This document shows positions 1 through 11,761 of a stretch of 64,000 bases of DNA, in pieces. Numbering within the stretch: the first letter of the stretch is position 1; each line of letters begins with the position of its first letter. The stretch covers positions 227,757-291,756 of the forward strand of contig VUYV01000608.1 of assembly GCA_008711295.1 (NCBI GenBank). Reading direction: 5' to 3'. Position numbers and translations under genes: made by a program. The notes beneath the pieces are model-generated. The model had not been told where the DNA came from. It saw only the letters and a list, made by a program, of their open reading frames with translations, and made no database searches. This DNA is from Anarhynchus alexandrinus (taxonomy: Eukaryota; Chordata; Aves; Charadriiformes; Charadriidae).

Positions 1-1538
1 CTCCTACTTGCCCATCCATCAGTTTTTGCTGTTAATAAGCTTCTTCACCAGGTGGGCCTTTGTTCTCATCCAGTAGGGTAGTTTTTACTGTCTGGGTTTT
101 TTTAATGGAGAGGGACATGAACTGTTAGAATAATTTATCTGTCTGCAGTGCATTGTGTTGTTTGATGTTTCTGAATAAGTTACACTGGGGAAAAAACCCT
201 GGATAAATCTCTAGAGGATGTTATGAAGCCTGGTGATAATGTGAGTTAAATGCAGGGAATCGCATCTCGGTTTCTCGCTTTTGCGTGTCACTTGGCGATC
301 GTGATCATCTGACCTAGAAAATGCCAAGTCTCCTAAGAAAATGCCATCTGATGGATTCATCCCAAGTGATCCATCAGTCATGAGATGATCAGAGTGGCAG
401 GAATTAATCTTGAAATGTATCTGGGAAGGTCTAGTGGGTAGATTAATAGTTCCAGAGAATATGATTAAGGAAAGAAATAACAGGTGAATTCCCTACTGTT
501 GTCCTTAGGCATGTCTAAATTAGAAACATTCTCATTGTGTCTTGCTATGCCTTATTCTAAGGACAGTAGATATATTGCTGTGCATCTTACAGAATCATAG
601 AATCTTCTTGTGTTCTAATGTAATTGGGAAATGGCAGGAGTGCTGGCAGTTTGCATTTCCTTTGGTGTTAATTTTTATACCATACATTATTACTTTCACC
701 TACTGTCTTGTAAGGAAGGACTTGGAAAATATGTTTTGACAGCTGCTAATTTGGGTTTGAGCCTCAGTAACCAGCATAAAAAACATGCTTTGTTTTCTGG
801 TTCTTGAAATGTAAAGCAATTAAGTAGTTATCTACTTATAGCATTATAGCATAACTTGGTTTTACATATCCATTCGTCCACTTTCTTCTTTTGTAGTTCT
901 CAGTGTTAATTTGTCATTTGTTTCAGCACTGTTTCTTCACCTGCTTATTTTTACCTATGTTGCACTGCTCAAGCTTTATCAATTTTTATCCTTCAACTTC
1001 AGCAACCATAATCAGATGAAGTAGAACATACTGTAAAATATCATTTTCTACTTACATTTTTGCTTGCTGGAAAAAAAACCAAAACTGAGATGTCTGTCAA
1101 GCTGGTGCCCTGCTTTGAGCAGCATCCAGAGCAGAGGGTTAGGGGAGAGTATAACCCCAGGACAGATAGGCGTGATGTTTCCTCTGAGGGCTTTCAGAGC
1201 TTGCTGCCTGTTCCAGTTTAGGGATTCCAAGAGCTGGAGACGGCTTGTGTGTTTGATAACCCTGAATCCACAAATTTTCATGGACTTGGCCAGCCTTCTT
1301 GTAGTGGCAAGCATTCAACAGTGAAAGAACAGCTTCTGCTTGTTTGTAGCCTAATGAGGGGAGGAGAGTCGGGGTTACAGCACCTGTTGTGCATGTTGTT
1401 CAAAGATTTGTAGTGCAAAACAGTGTTGGAAGCAGAATTCAGGTTGTTTTTAAAGGGAATACCCTTCTCTTGGACTGAAGAGTCAGACTCTTCTGTTCTG
1501 TTTGTTGGCCCTGTTTGGTTTTAGTTCATTTCCTCACT

Positions 1539-1562
1539 GGGGCGGGGAGGAGGGGGGGGGGG
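1539..1562 (+). repeat. G-run cluster, possible G-quadruplex
   Basis: Runs of G occur at 1539-1542, 1544-1547, 1549-1550 and 1552-1562, separated by single C or A bases, in an otherwise AT-rich region. The last run is long enough to supply two tetrads, so four G-tracts with short loops are available on the transcribed RNA strand. Formation is inferred, not shown. Confidence 0.5.
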
Positions 1563-3615
1563 CGACGCCATGGGGGTGGTCTGCACAAGGAGCCACCTGG
1601 GCACTGGCCTGAGGAGCGGAGACTTTGGAACCTCACCTGTCAAAGTCAGCCTGAAACACAGAACTTCACCCATGGCCTGACCGCTGTTACAAAAGTGTGG
1701 CTAAAGGTACATTTAGCTCAGCCTCTTGTTCTGGGGACGTAAGAATGAAGAAAGTCTTTTTTGAGTAATTATGGTAGGGAGGTAAATAAATGCAGGCCAT
1801 GACCTCCCTTCTTTTTTCCGAAACTTTTTAGTATCCAGAGGTTTTATTGATGCCTGTTAGCTTCTCAGTGTTTAAGGGCTTGAATCTTTAGTAGAGTTGT
1901 GTTGTGCAGTGTTGTTGGAATTATAAAACAAAACTGAAAATTTTCTTTAATTAGTTTGTAATCTTGAGGGTCTGATGAATTCTGTTTTGCTTTTCTGAGT
2001 TGTAATTCAGAAGTCAGAACCCTTGTCTTAGCCCTTTCTACGGACTTTTTTGTAATGAAGAATTTCAAATACTTGTATCCTAAAGACTTCAAACATTTTA
2101 TTGTCGATTAGGCACTTTAATTATCTGAACTAAATGGAAATTGGCAGAAATGATTATGTAAATGAATATCCTGTCAAAATTAGACCAAAAGTAAAAAGGA
2201 ATTGAAGTCGTAACTCAAGAAAAGCTTACATTTTTTCATGTATTTTAAACCATTCTGAGAAACTTAAGCTACTTTTTGTAATATTTATTGATACTTACGT
2301 TTTTCAGGTCAGTATAGTTAATATTTCTTTGTATCCAGAGTAAATGAGGCAGGGATGTGCCACACAAACTGTGGCTGATAGATGTTTTGAGCAGCGTGAT
2401 ACCAACACAAAATGTTGGCTTTATGTGACCCCAGGTTTTCCCTGGCACTGATACAGAATAGCAGGTCTTGCACTTCAAGTTTGTCTTTTGCAGAGCCGTG
2501 TGGTTGTGACTGCAGTGTCATCTAACCAGAGGAGGTTTATCCTCTGTTTCAGGGCTGAACCTCATCTTCCAGCTCCTGTGTATTTGTCCTGAGCAGGTCA
2601 GTCCTCATGGAAAGTGCAGGGAACGGTTTAAATGGCTTCTGCACTCATTTTGGATACAGGAGGGTTTCGTTAGCTCCATCTTAGTTCCAGCTGTAGCTGA
2701 CTTGGCCTAGTTCCAGTTCATGAGAAGGACAGGCTGGTTTTGTGTGGAACCCAGAATGACTGGCTCAGGTTTCCCCGCTCTGCCCGAGGGGTTCAGCAGC
2801 TTCTGCGCTAGCTAGGTATGGATGCACCATAGTTGTGTGCATTCAGCACTGGTAAAAACAAATTGATCGAATCTGACTTGTGTTTCTGTGGTGCAATTAA
2901 CCTGAAATCCAGATAAAATGCTTATGGATAATTAGAGACCATATGTCAGATTATCTGTAAACCTTGTTTTTAAAAACGTTGGTTTTGGTCAACACTAAAA
3001 TTATACAGAAATGTTTTTTTTTCCATTGCAAGGTTACATAAGGCTATATTCTGTACGAAGTTGTACTGAAAAGTGCTAGAATCTTTAGAAATTTTTAGCA
3101 AACAGCATTGTAAGAAAAAAAAATCAGTCTTTATTTACTTGTGAAGTGAAAGTTTGCTCAAGTAATGTTAGGCTTTAAACCTGTTATAACTTTTTTAGTA
3201 TTTTAATTTGCTGACAACAGTGAGTGTTTGACAATGCATAAAAGATGCCTATTTTGCTGAAATGTTGCAGGGCTCCTATGACTCCTTCTACAGCCTGAAT
3301 GTGTTGTATAATGGTACTTATTTTGAGATTGTATTATAACTGCATGTTGTCATGGAAGCGAGCGAAGAGCTTCCAGTGTTTCCATGGTGTAAGAATGAAT
3401 AAAATTAGATGATGCACCTAGCTAGTGATTGCATGGTAAAGATTTTAGCCTTAGCTCTGAGCAATGAAAAAGCGCAAAGCATCTGGATAGCAATATAAAG
3501 CTATCAGAACTGTAGTGAAAGTAATAGTGTATATTTGGGAAGAATTCAGCATGTGTAAAGAAAGATACAATGCTAATGCCACTTGTGTGTGAAGCTTTTT
3601 GTAAATGAAGTAAGG

Positions 3616-3638
3616 AGTGGCTTTAGTGTAAAGCCACT
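3616..3638. repeat. Perfect 10-bp inverted repeat with 3-base loop
   Basis: AGTGGCTTTA at 3616-3625 is followed by GTG and then its exact reverse complement TAAAGCCACT at 3629-3638. Two further G-U pairs could extend the stem on the + strand RNA (3614-3615 with 3639-3640). It is too short for a microRNA precursor and no function is claimed. Confidence 0.6.
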
Positions 3639-6600
3639 TTATGTGTAAATCGGGTCATTATTTTTCCAAAATCTTCTGAAACTTACATCCTGAAAAGGCT
3701 AATGGATTTTAATTAATGGTTGCTATAGATGGCTCTTCGTGTGTGGTTTTCTGTTTGCTTTTCATTAATGTGACGCAAATGGCTTTCTGCTCATGCTCAG
3801 TGTTTTAGGGCAAATTTTTTTATAAAGAGATTTTTGGACAGGTAGTAATAGATTGCTCACAGAATAATGCAATCGTCAATAAAATAATAAATACTTGTCT
3901 TAAAATGGAAAGCTCTAGCATGGATTCACTGACTTTCTTCAGATTGCTTCATTACTCCTTAAGTACTTTGAGGGTAGTGGGGTGCTATAAGTAAGTGAAC
4001 CTGAGTGTTTCTTGTTCTAAAGATAAAACAGATCATGCTTTAGAGAAGATGAGGTTAATGTGCATAACTTTTATATTTTATGAAAAATGCTTCTTACAGA
4101 TTTACTCAAAAAAAATCCCCAACAAAAAAAGTTTTGGAGCAGAGTAGTGGACAGTTTTGAGAGATAACTGATGTGTTTCTAGTATTGGGAGTGATCACTT
4201 CCTACTATCAGAGCTAGGTAGATATAGGTTATCTTTGCTCTCCTGGTTTGAGGTGAATGAATTTTAAGAATAAATTATAAAGAACAAAATAAGCATGAGG
4301 AGGATTTAATTATTCCCTGAATAATTTAGGAATGATTGGAAATTATGTGTTCCAAGAGCTTATAAGAAGCATGTAAACAGTAACCAACTTTTATTGTTGT
4401 ATTCTGATTTAATAGTGTTCTCAGGAGTGAACAGTCTGTCACATCTCAGTTTCCTACCACAGCATACCCTTTCTGCCATGAATTTCACAAACTAAAATAT
4501 TGACACCTAGATCTGCCGATGTTTTTCTATAATAAAGTCTTAGAACACATTTTCTCCTTGCCTGGTCTCTTTCTGATGCTGAAACCCTGCTTGGGCTTCT
4601 TTGTGGACTATTCAGTGTTATAATGAAAGCTACTATTCTTAAGGCTGATGTTATTTAAATGAAGCTTTCTAGGCCTTGCTTTAAATTGCAAATTAAATGC
4701 ATTAAATTCATTCTCAATAGCACTTACAAACCTAAATGAGGAGCCTTGTAGTTCTGTTTTGAGCTTAGAGTGCTGGGTTGCACTGGGTGAATACAAATGA
4801 CTAACCTGCTGCATTGGGTTCAGAGCTGGACATTGGTTTAGTATTTGAAAAACAAAAGTCACAAATCACATTTATCAAAACCAATATTAACTTTGTGTAC
4901 ACTTTGTATATTATGGATTTGGAATATGCCTGAGAGTCAACCACTTAAGCAATCCCCGAGAGATTAGGTGGGACAAATTAGTCTGAGCTAAGTGCATCTT
5001 TCTGAATGCCAGACGTAAGTAGTGGACAATGGTGGTCTCCTTTGTATGAAACATTGTCTGTGATGTTAAGTCAAGTCTATAAGGGTCCATTTTTAGATTC
5101 TGACAGAGAGAGGAGAGGTTGGTTGCTGAGATTATTGTTAGTACTTGCATGAAGTTCTTAACCTGAAAGTTTTACTCCTCAAATAACCAGTGGATACTGT
5201 GTGAGAGCACTGGTGATAGTTCTGTGGTTCCAGGTTACTCATTTCTGCTTTGTGGGTGTCCATTTGTCTCCTACACAAAACTCTACTTTCACTACACCGT
5301 AGAACTTCCTTCCACAAATTGCTGGACAGTCTGTCTTATCCTGTATTATTACTTACGGTTGTAGCATTCTCTTTTTTTTTTTTTCTCTCTCCTTTCTGCA
5401 CTTAAAAATTGCTTCCTAGGCCTCAGCAAGTAGGAGTCTTTCTGTCACTGCCTTTGCTGCTTTACTTCTGCTTGGGTAATCATGGTGCAAATTGTTCCTC
5501 ACTGGATTGTTTTCATAGATGAAGACTGCAATAAAGAATTGACAGTAAATAAATGGCTTATTTGTCTCTAAATCAGTTCAGATCATGATCTGTGATTTTA
5601 CTAATATTCTGCTGTCACTGTTTTTCCCTTTCAAAGCTATTTATTTATGTTTTAAGTTCAGAGTTCTAAGTTCATTTGAGTTCAGTGTAAAATGCTGTGG
5701 GGTTTGAGGAGGAAACTAGGTTAGAGAATCAATTTGTTGACTGAGTTAAAAAAACAAAACAAACAAACCACCAGATAACCCCTACTGTTTATTCATGTCT
5801 AGCATGCTAGCTCTGTGTCTTTAAAATAAAGTGCTCACATAGATATGATTTTCAAAAGCCATGGTTTACTCTGGAAAAAATGAGATCTACAGTAAAGTTA
5901 CAGGCATTCAGACTAGTCCTTTTAATGTACAAGGGTTGGGTACATAAACTTTTTTGTTACTGGGATCCAAAAAAGCTTTCATATTTGTTACAGTACTTAC
6001 CTGAGCTGATGTTACAGCTCCAAGATGGCTTGTCTGTCCTCAAAATCTCTTAATAAAACCAGTTTGTACTGACCTACCCATCTTCATGTAGACACACCTT
6101 CAGGCTTACCTTCTTCGTTTCTGTACTTTCTGTCCAAACTACCCTTGGAGAGACCGGGATACCATCCAGGTGGAGATGTAGGTATTTTCATTCCTTCATC
6201 CTTAGGAGACAATGGGAATCGGCCCTTGCTCCATCATGGTAAGGAACAGGGAGAGCCCTTGAAAGGGGTAAGGGAGTGTCAGAAACCCAAATCTAAAGCC
6301 AAAAGTTCTTCCTCCTTGTACCACTGCAGAATGATAGGCAGGCTTAATTGTAACCACCTGTGGGTTGAGGCCATCATAATTAAGCTTATAATTAATGCTA
6401 GCCAGTGTCTCTTAAGGTTTTGTTTGTGGTAAATCAATTTATTGTTGAAAAACAGCATGGAGTATGCTGACTTGGATAGGAGATTCTGAGTAACACCTCC
6501 ACCCCTGTGACTTGCACATGATACAAGTGCAGTCACAAAGTTTTAAGCATGAGTGGCTAGAAAGCTGAAAAAGTGTGTGCATTTTAAATAATTTGTTTTT

Positions 6601-6934
6601 TAGCCACTGTGCATGAAATAGTCAGATATGGTGTCCATATCAAAACTGGAGAGGTACTCTACTAACATGCTGAGCAAGTTTTACAGGTGAGTTCGAGTTC
6701 ATCAGAAGGGAAGTGCATTTTTAAAGCAAAGTGACGGTCTGTTAATGAGAGAACCTTTCTCACATGAAAGAAATAACAAACCTATAGAGAGGGAAAATCT
6801 TGAGTCATACTTGTATTCATGGTATTCGTTTCTTGGTGGTTCTGCTTCCCATCCTCTGTATTCAGCCTATTTTACCCTCTAGACTAGCTTATCAACTATG
6901 GCTGTACTCATGCCTGGGTAGAAGTGAGTCTTGT

Positions 6935-6980
6935 GTCTTTGCAATTCTCAAAAATACAAGTCTTTGCAATTCTCAAAAAT
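6935..6980. repeat. Tandem duplication, period 25 bases, two copies
   Basis: A 21-base stretch at 6935-6955 recurs exactly at 6960-6980, separated by ACAA. This is a simple local duplication, probably replication slippage, inside the intron. Confidence 0.85.
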
Positions 6981-9900
6981 TGAGATACATGCACCATATT
7001 AGCATGTCTCATTGTGTTGTGTGCTGTTGTGATACATGAACATTGTTTGGAATTTCAAGTCAATACTTAAATGATTGCTTATGTTCAGGTAGTTCCACAC
7101 ATTTTTAGCTCTTGTGAAACTGGGTAATTTTTTATTTGATTTCTGTGAAACTTTCATTTGACGGTAAGGAGATACTTGTGGTATGTTTTATTTCCAGATC
7201 CCCTTGATGCTACATTTTGTTTAAAGTCCTGGAGAAATACACTCAGAAAAAATATGCTTGTCTTAAATATACTGCTTAACAGCTCAAGTCACTGACTGGT
7301 ATTAAGGACCTGCCCAGGCCATAGGATGACACTGACTTAGGGAGGAATACGGCAGAGATGAGGGGCATAAATGTTAATGCCAGCTGTGTGCTGAGATTTA
7401 GATGCTCTGGGCAGCATACAGCTAATACGGATTTTGAATGAGAGTGGATGGTACTTATGCTTTAGCCTTACCACCACTAGACCCCATCAAAAAACCTATA
7501 AATCCCTGAAGGTATGTTTAGATGAGTATTGACTCTTGTGATTTTGAGAAAGATGGATGCAAATTTCTTAAAATAGCAGGCTTCACTAGTGAAGTGTCCT
7601 GTGGCATTCTGGGATGTAGTTCAGAGAAAAGATATAAAACTGCACTGCCAGACCTTAAATTATATATCTCTAGAAAGAAAATATGCCATTTGTCTTCAGC
7701 TTTGTCACTCTGTATTGAATCAAAATAATTTCTTCCTACCACTTTTAAAGTTTTGTTTGCTTTGGAAGATATTTTATTTCCTGCTTTCAAGAAGAGGTAA
7801 TGAATATGGGCATATTAACAGAAGTTGCTGATTTTGTGGTATCTGCTTGAAGGCAATGGAAGGGGTGAAGTACCAAATTATTTTGGGAGGATTCTCCCAG
7901 CTATTAGAATTCCTTTTTGAAGTAAAAGTGGGTTATTGAAGCTTTAAAAAAGACCTTTGCAGTAAACAATGCTGGTCAAATATTAGTACTATTTTCCCTT
8001 TCCATGGGTATTGTTGTTATCCAGCTATTGAGTGGGTGTTATAGAATGTAAAAGAAAATGATTCTTGAAAAAATGCTACTTGTAAAGATATTACTGGCAC
8101 TTTAACAGATCACTGTAAAGAAGTATGTACTGCACATTCAAAGTAGTAATTTAAAAGAATGAAATATTGATGATTCAGCTTTGTGTTAACAACAAATTTT
8201 TCAGAGTTTGTATGTAATATGAAAGCATAACCTGATCCTGAACCCCCTCTGGTTATGAAAAACCACTTAGCGCTCATTATTAGAGTGGAGCAGTTCATGC
8301 TAATAATTAATACAGTCTGCAGAGAACACTTGCAAGTTCAGGCTTTCTGCAGTAAAAAGACAATGTGTCAAACCTGTGCAGGTTTAGTTGCATAACTGCT
8401 TTTCCTTGCTTTGAATGATGCATATGTCCCCACTGCTTCCCCAGGTCTCTTTTGTCCTACCAGTGTGACTGCAAGGCAGGCTCCACCTTACCTCACACAC
8501 GTGAATGTAATTTGGCAGAATGATCCCCATGACTCTCAAATACCTGATTAATCCCTTAATATCATTCTTCTTGCCTTCTCTACTTTTTTTCCTTGTTTTT
8601 ATTTTCTGTTGTCTGTTTTCATTTTGTTTACACCACAGTTGTTGTAGATACACCTTACTATGCTTTGATTATATATTGCTTTCCTCCTCTTCCCATGTTT
8701 TCTGACCAAGATGCTATATTCACTTTCCATATTTGCATAATACTAAATTTCAATGCGGCCTAAGCTTTTTCAATGGAGATTGCCCAGGCACACTGTGCAG
8801 CCCTGGATGAGTTAGGTATTCTGCCTGTGTACCTCCTGTTCCTTGGCTGTGTTTTGGTGCTTGGACTATTGCTCTTGAAACTACAAGTGCCTTCAAGTTT
8901 TTATTTTCTTTTAATTATTGGTATCTTATTGATATCATCTCAGGGACCAAAGGCATGAGGACTTCCAGGAAAAAAAAATAAAATTGTGTTGTTACCACTT
9001 ATCTGCTACATAATCTTCATTCTTGTGCTACTGAAGTCAGCAAGTCTTAAAGTACACTGGAGAGATGTGAATTCCTTTGTCTGGTCTTTTGCCTTGTGCC
9101 TTCCAGACAACTGGGTTTCCAAGAATATGGTATCCAGCATCTCCTTCCCTTGCTCTCACTTTTTCACTTTGCACGCTTCAAAGCTGATGCTCTTTTTAAT
9201 CAAGAAGCTACTTGGTCTACGTGTTTTCAACAAAGTTGATACCTCCAGGAATAAGATGTTCCTTTTGAATCTGGATCACATATTTTGAGACTTATTATGT
9301 ACGCAAGAGAAAAGCTTTTTATACTGAGAACTTCTCACTTTTTACATGTTGGTAATTACACAATGTCATGCTGGGTAGAAAAGCGAGTACTGATATGCAA
9401 GTAAAATGGGTGGTATGAATGCAGCCTGCTAAACCTCACACAATATTGATAACATTGCTGGAAAAAAAAGTTTATTTGTGATCTACAAAAGCAGGCATTT
9501 GGCACACTGTTGCCAAAGGGGATACTGATACAGAGGCTTCTACACAAGACACAGCCTCTGTCTGCATAATCCCTGCAGGTTGAGGAATGTGCCTCAGAGT
9601 CGCTCAGTATTAATGTGTTTGTGGACGCTTCTCAAACGAGAAAAAGTTGCGCTGTGCTGGTTTTGAACTGTTTACCTAGATGCACATTCACAACATGCTT
9701 ATCTTCCTCTCTGCCTTTGCTCTTCAATAACAAACTCTAGAGATTCTTAAGGTATCTAGAACAGAATAACCCGGGTGGATCTGCCCATATGTATTAGAGG
9801 GGTACAGTCCTCCAGCTCCTGATACTTCAAAGGCAAAAGACATGCCTACCACACACATGCACAAGTCTGCGAATGTTTTGTATGACCAACACACTTCCAG

Positions 9901-11425
9901 CTTCCTGTCACTGGCCAGAAACCTTTCTGTCTCTACGTTTATAAATATTGCATTAATGATGCGTTATTGCAGCTCTTGATTACATCCATTCTGGGTAGAT
10001 GAGACATGGCAGCCCTTGGTGATTAGAGGAGCATCTGTCAGTTCCTATTTATCTCTTAATATCCATGCTATAAATAACTGGAAATGCTTGTACTTAGGTC
10101 TGTATTTCTAGGTTTTTACTTGGCATGTAAAAATTACACTGACTCATATCATTTAAATATTCAGATTTGCCGTAGGAAAGTGTTCAGTGGGAGGGAGAAT
10201 AACCATGTTTTAAAAGCTATGAACTGACAAACTCTCTCCATTTTATCCAAATACAGTACAGCTGACCTAATAAAGCTTTGTTTCCTATGGGCTGGTGTCC
10301 TTCATTCTTATCATACCCAGGGCCAGATATTCAGATTCACAGCATATTCCTAGAACAGACCCATGGGGCAAGAGGCAGATGGTGTGTGCTGTGGCTGGTC
10401 CAGAGCTGTACAAATACTGGTTGTGTGTCCGCTGTCGAGAAAACTGCATGACCACTGACTTGAGCCTGCTTCTTCCTTCTGTAAGGCTAGGAATGTAGGT
10501 GTAGCTGGTGATTTTCGTGTAGATGCTGGGAAATTAACTTCTGATCATTACCTCTTTTTAGAATGATTGGCTGGTAAAGTTAAATATTCAACAGCTTGAT
10601 TCAATCAAACTAGGTCCTCATTGTGTTTCTTTTTTTGGGGAGTGTAGTTGTTTTGGAGCTTTTTTGGTTTTGAATATTGGGGTAAAAACATAGTATAGAG
10701 ATCATGCATCCATGACATTAAAACCTGAATGAATAAAATAATAAAGAACTCAGATACATTTAAATGTCTTAATTATTTTTTTTTTTAGCTTTTAATTTTA
10801 GCAGCGGGCACCTTAAAATTGTGGTCTCACAGTGCTGCTGTATTTCATGGAAATGCAACTCTTATTAAAACAAAGTAATTCTTATTATGGTCTGAACAAA
10901 TTGATTTTCTTTGGAAGTCTTGTACAGTGTATCTGCCTATTCACTATTAACATACTTTTCATCATAAGTGTCTTTAAATTCGTTAGTTTTCAGCCCCCAT
11001 AAAGTGTTTAGAAAAGTACAGGAATTGGTATATTTCAAAAATTTGTAGATGTAAAACCTTGAAGTTTTGAGGAAGTAAAATGTAACAGTTTCAGGATGGT
11101 AGGAGCTTATGGAAGAAAGAAAATAACCTTTCATAGCTTCTTTTTAATAAAGTCAGATGATTTTTGCCATCTATTCAATAATTTGTGCGTTGCATTGATT
11201 ATTTATGCCCAGCAAATTGACTGTTGTGTGGTGGTTCAATGGTGCTCTTTAAATAGAGTGAGAGAGCACACAACATGCAGTACTAGCTAAAACAGCATTT
11301 AGTGTTTCTTCCTATGACCATAATCTAGAAAAAAATTGTATTTTGAACTTTCTCAGGAAGCAATATTTTCATTTATTTTCCCTCTGTTATTTTTGGCAAA
11401 AAGGACTGTTTATGTTGCTAGTTTC

Positions 11426-11761
11426 ATGACTACTCACTGTCAGGACTACAAATACTGTGGTGCTACAGATGATGGTGAAATGGGAACGCTCAAGCTCACT
11501 GATTTAACAAGGAGCCCAAGAATGGAAATACGTCAAAATCTTCATATGCAGCCAAAGCAGCCTTTCCGGCATCAGCAGCGGGCACTGAGCATTCATACAT
11601 CTTTTAGTTCATCCACGTTGCCCGTGTCTTCCAAACACAGAGGAAAATTTATAAACCTACGTGACAGTGTAAAAAAGAGTCCTACAAAAAGCACAGCAAA
11701 AGTAAAAGCTGCTAGTGGTTGGGTGTCTGATGGCTCGTGTTCTAGTTGTTCTTTAGAAAAG
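11426..11761 (+). CDS. DLG1: Candidate alternative DLG1 exon (new N-terminus or cassette)
   Basis: An open segment ends at AAAAG followed by a strong GTATGT donor at 11762. The donor leaves codon phase 0, and the next DLG1 exon at 14544 also starts in phase 0, so the frames join. From ATG 11426 it gives 112 codons; from the in-frame ATG 11480, which has a better context (GAAATGG), 94 codons. An internal-exon reading is also possible, because in-frame CAG acceptor-like sites occur at 11441-11443 and 11354-11356. The predicted peptide begins MTTHCQDYKYCGATDD. It is polar and basic, contains a serine-rich run, the SP sites TRSPR and KKSPTK, and cysteines near both ends (CSSC near its C-terminus). 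It matches no MAGUK N-terminus I know and has no L27 domain, so such an isoform would start without the oligomerisation module. The frame stays open past the donor to a stop at 11876-11878. No promoter was identified. The composition looks coding; expression is inferred. Confidence 0.5.

Larger units (their letters stand above)
1..11425 (+). other. DLG1: Non-coding: upstream DLG1 intron (or 5' flank of an internal promoter)
   Basis: No exon of the canonical gene was found here. I looked for the exon expected immediately upstream of the proline-rich cassette (protein ending ENVHGFV...SPIK in mammals) and did not see it, so it should lie left of position 1. Open frames up to about 100 codons occur on both strands but are AT-rich, lack family resemblance and look like chance. 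Visible local structure is limited to a G-run cluster (1539-1562), a perfect short hairpin (3616-3638), a 25-base tandem duplication (6935-6980) and several A or T runs. Confidence 0.8.

Noticed and set aside
586..604. AGAATCATAGAATC, resembling the CR1 terminal repeat
   Set aside because: Flanking sequence shows none of the conserved CR1 3' UTR, so the match is too short to call.
3590..3645. The 10-bp hairpin as a microRNA precursor
   Set aside because: The stem is far too short and the loop has only 3 bases.
8773..9288. Hydrophobic open frames that look like small membrane proteins
   Set aside because: T-rich intron sequence yields Leu/Phe/Ile-rich translations by chance; no splice or start context supports them.
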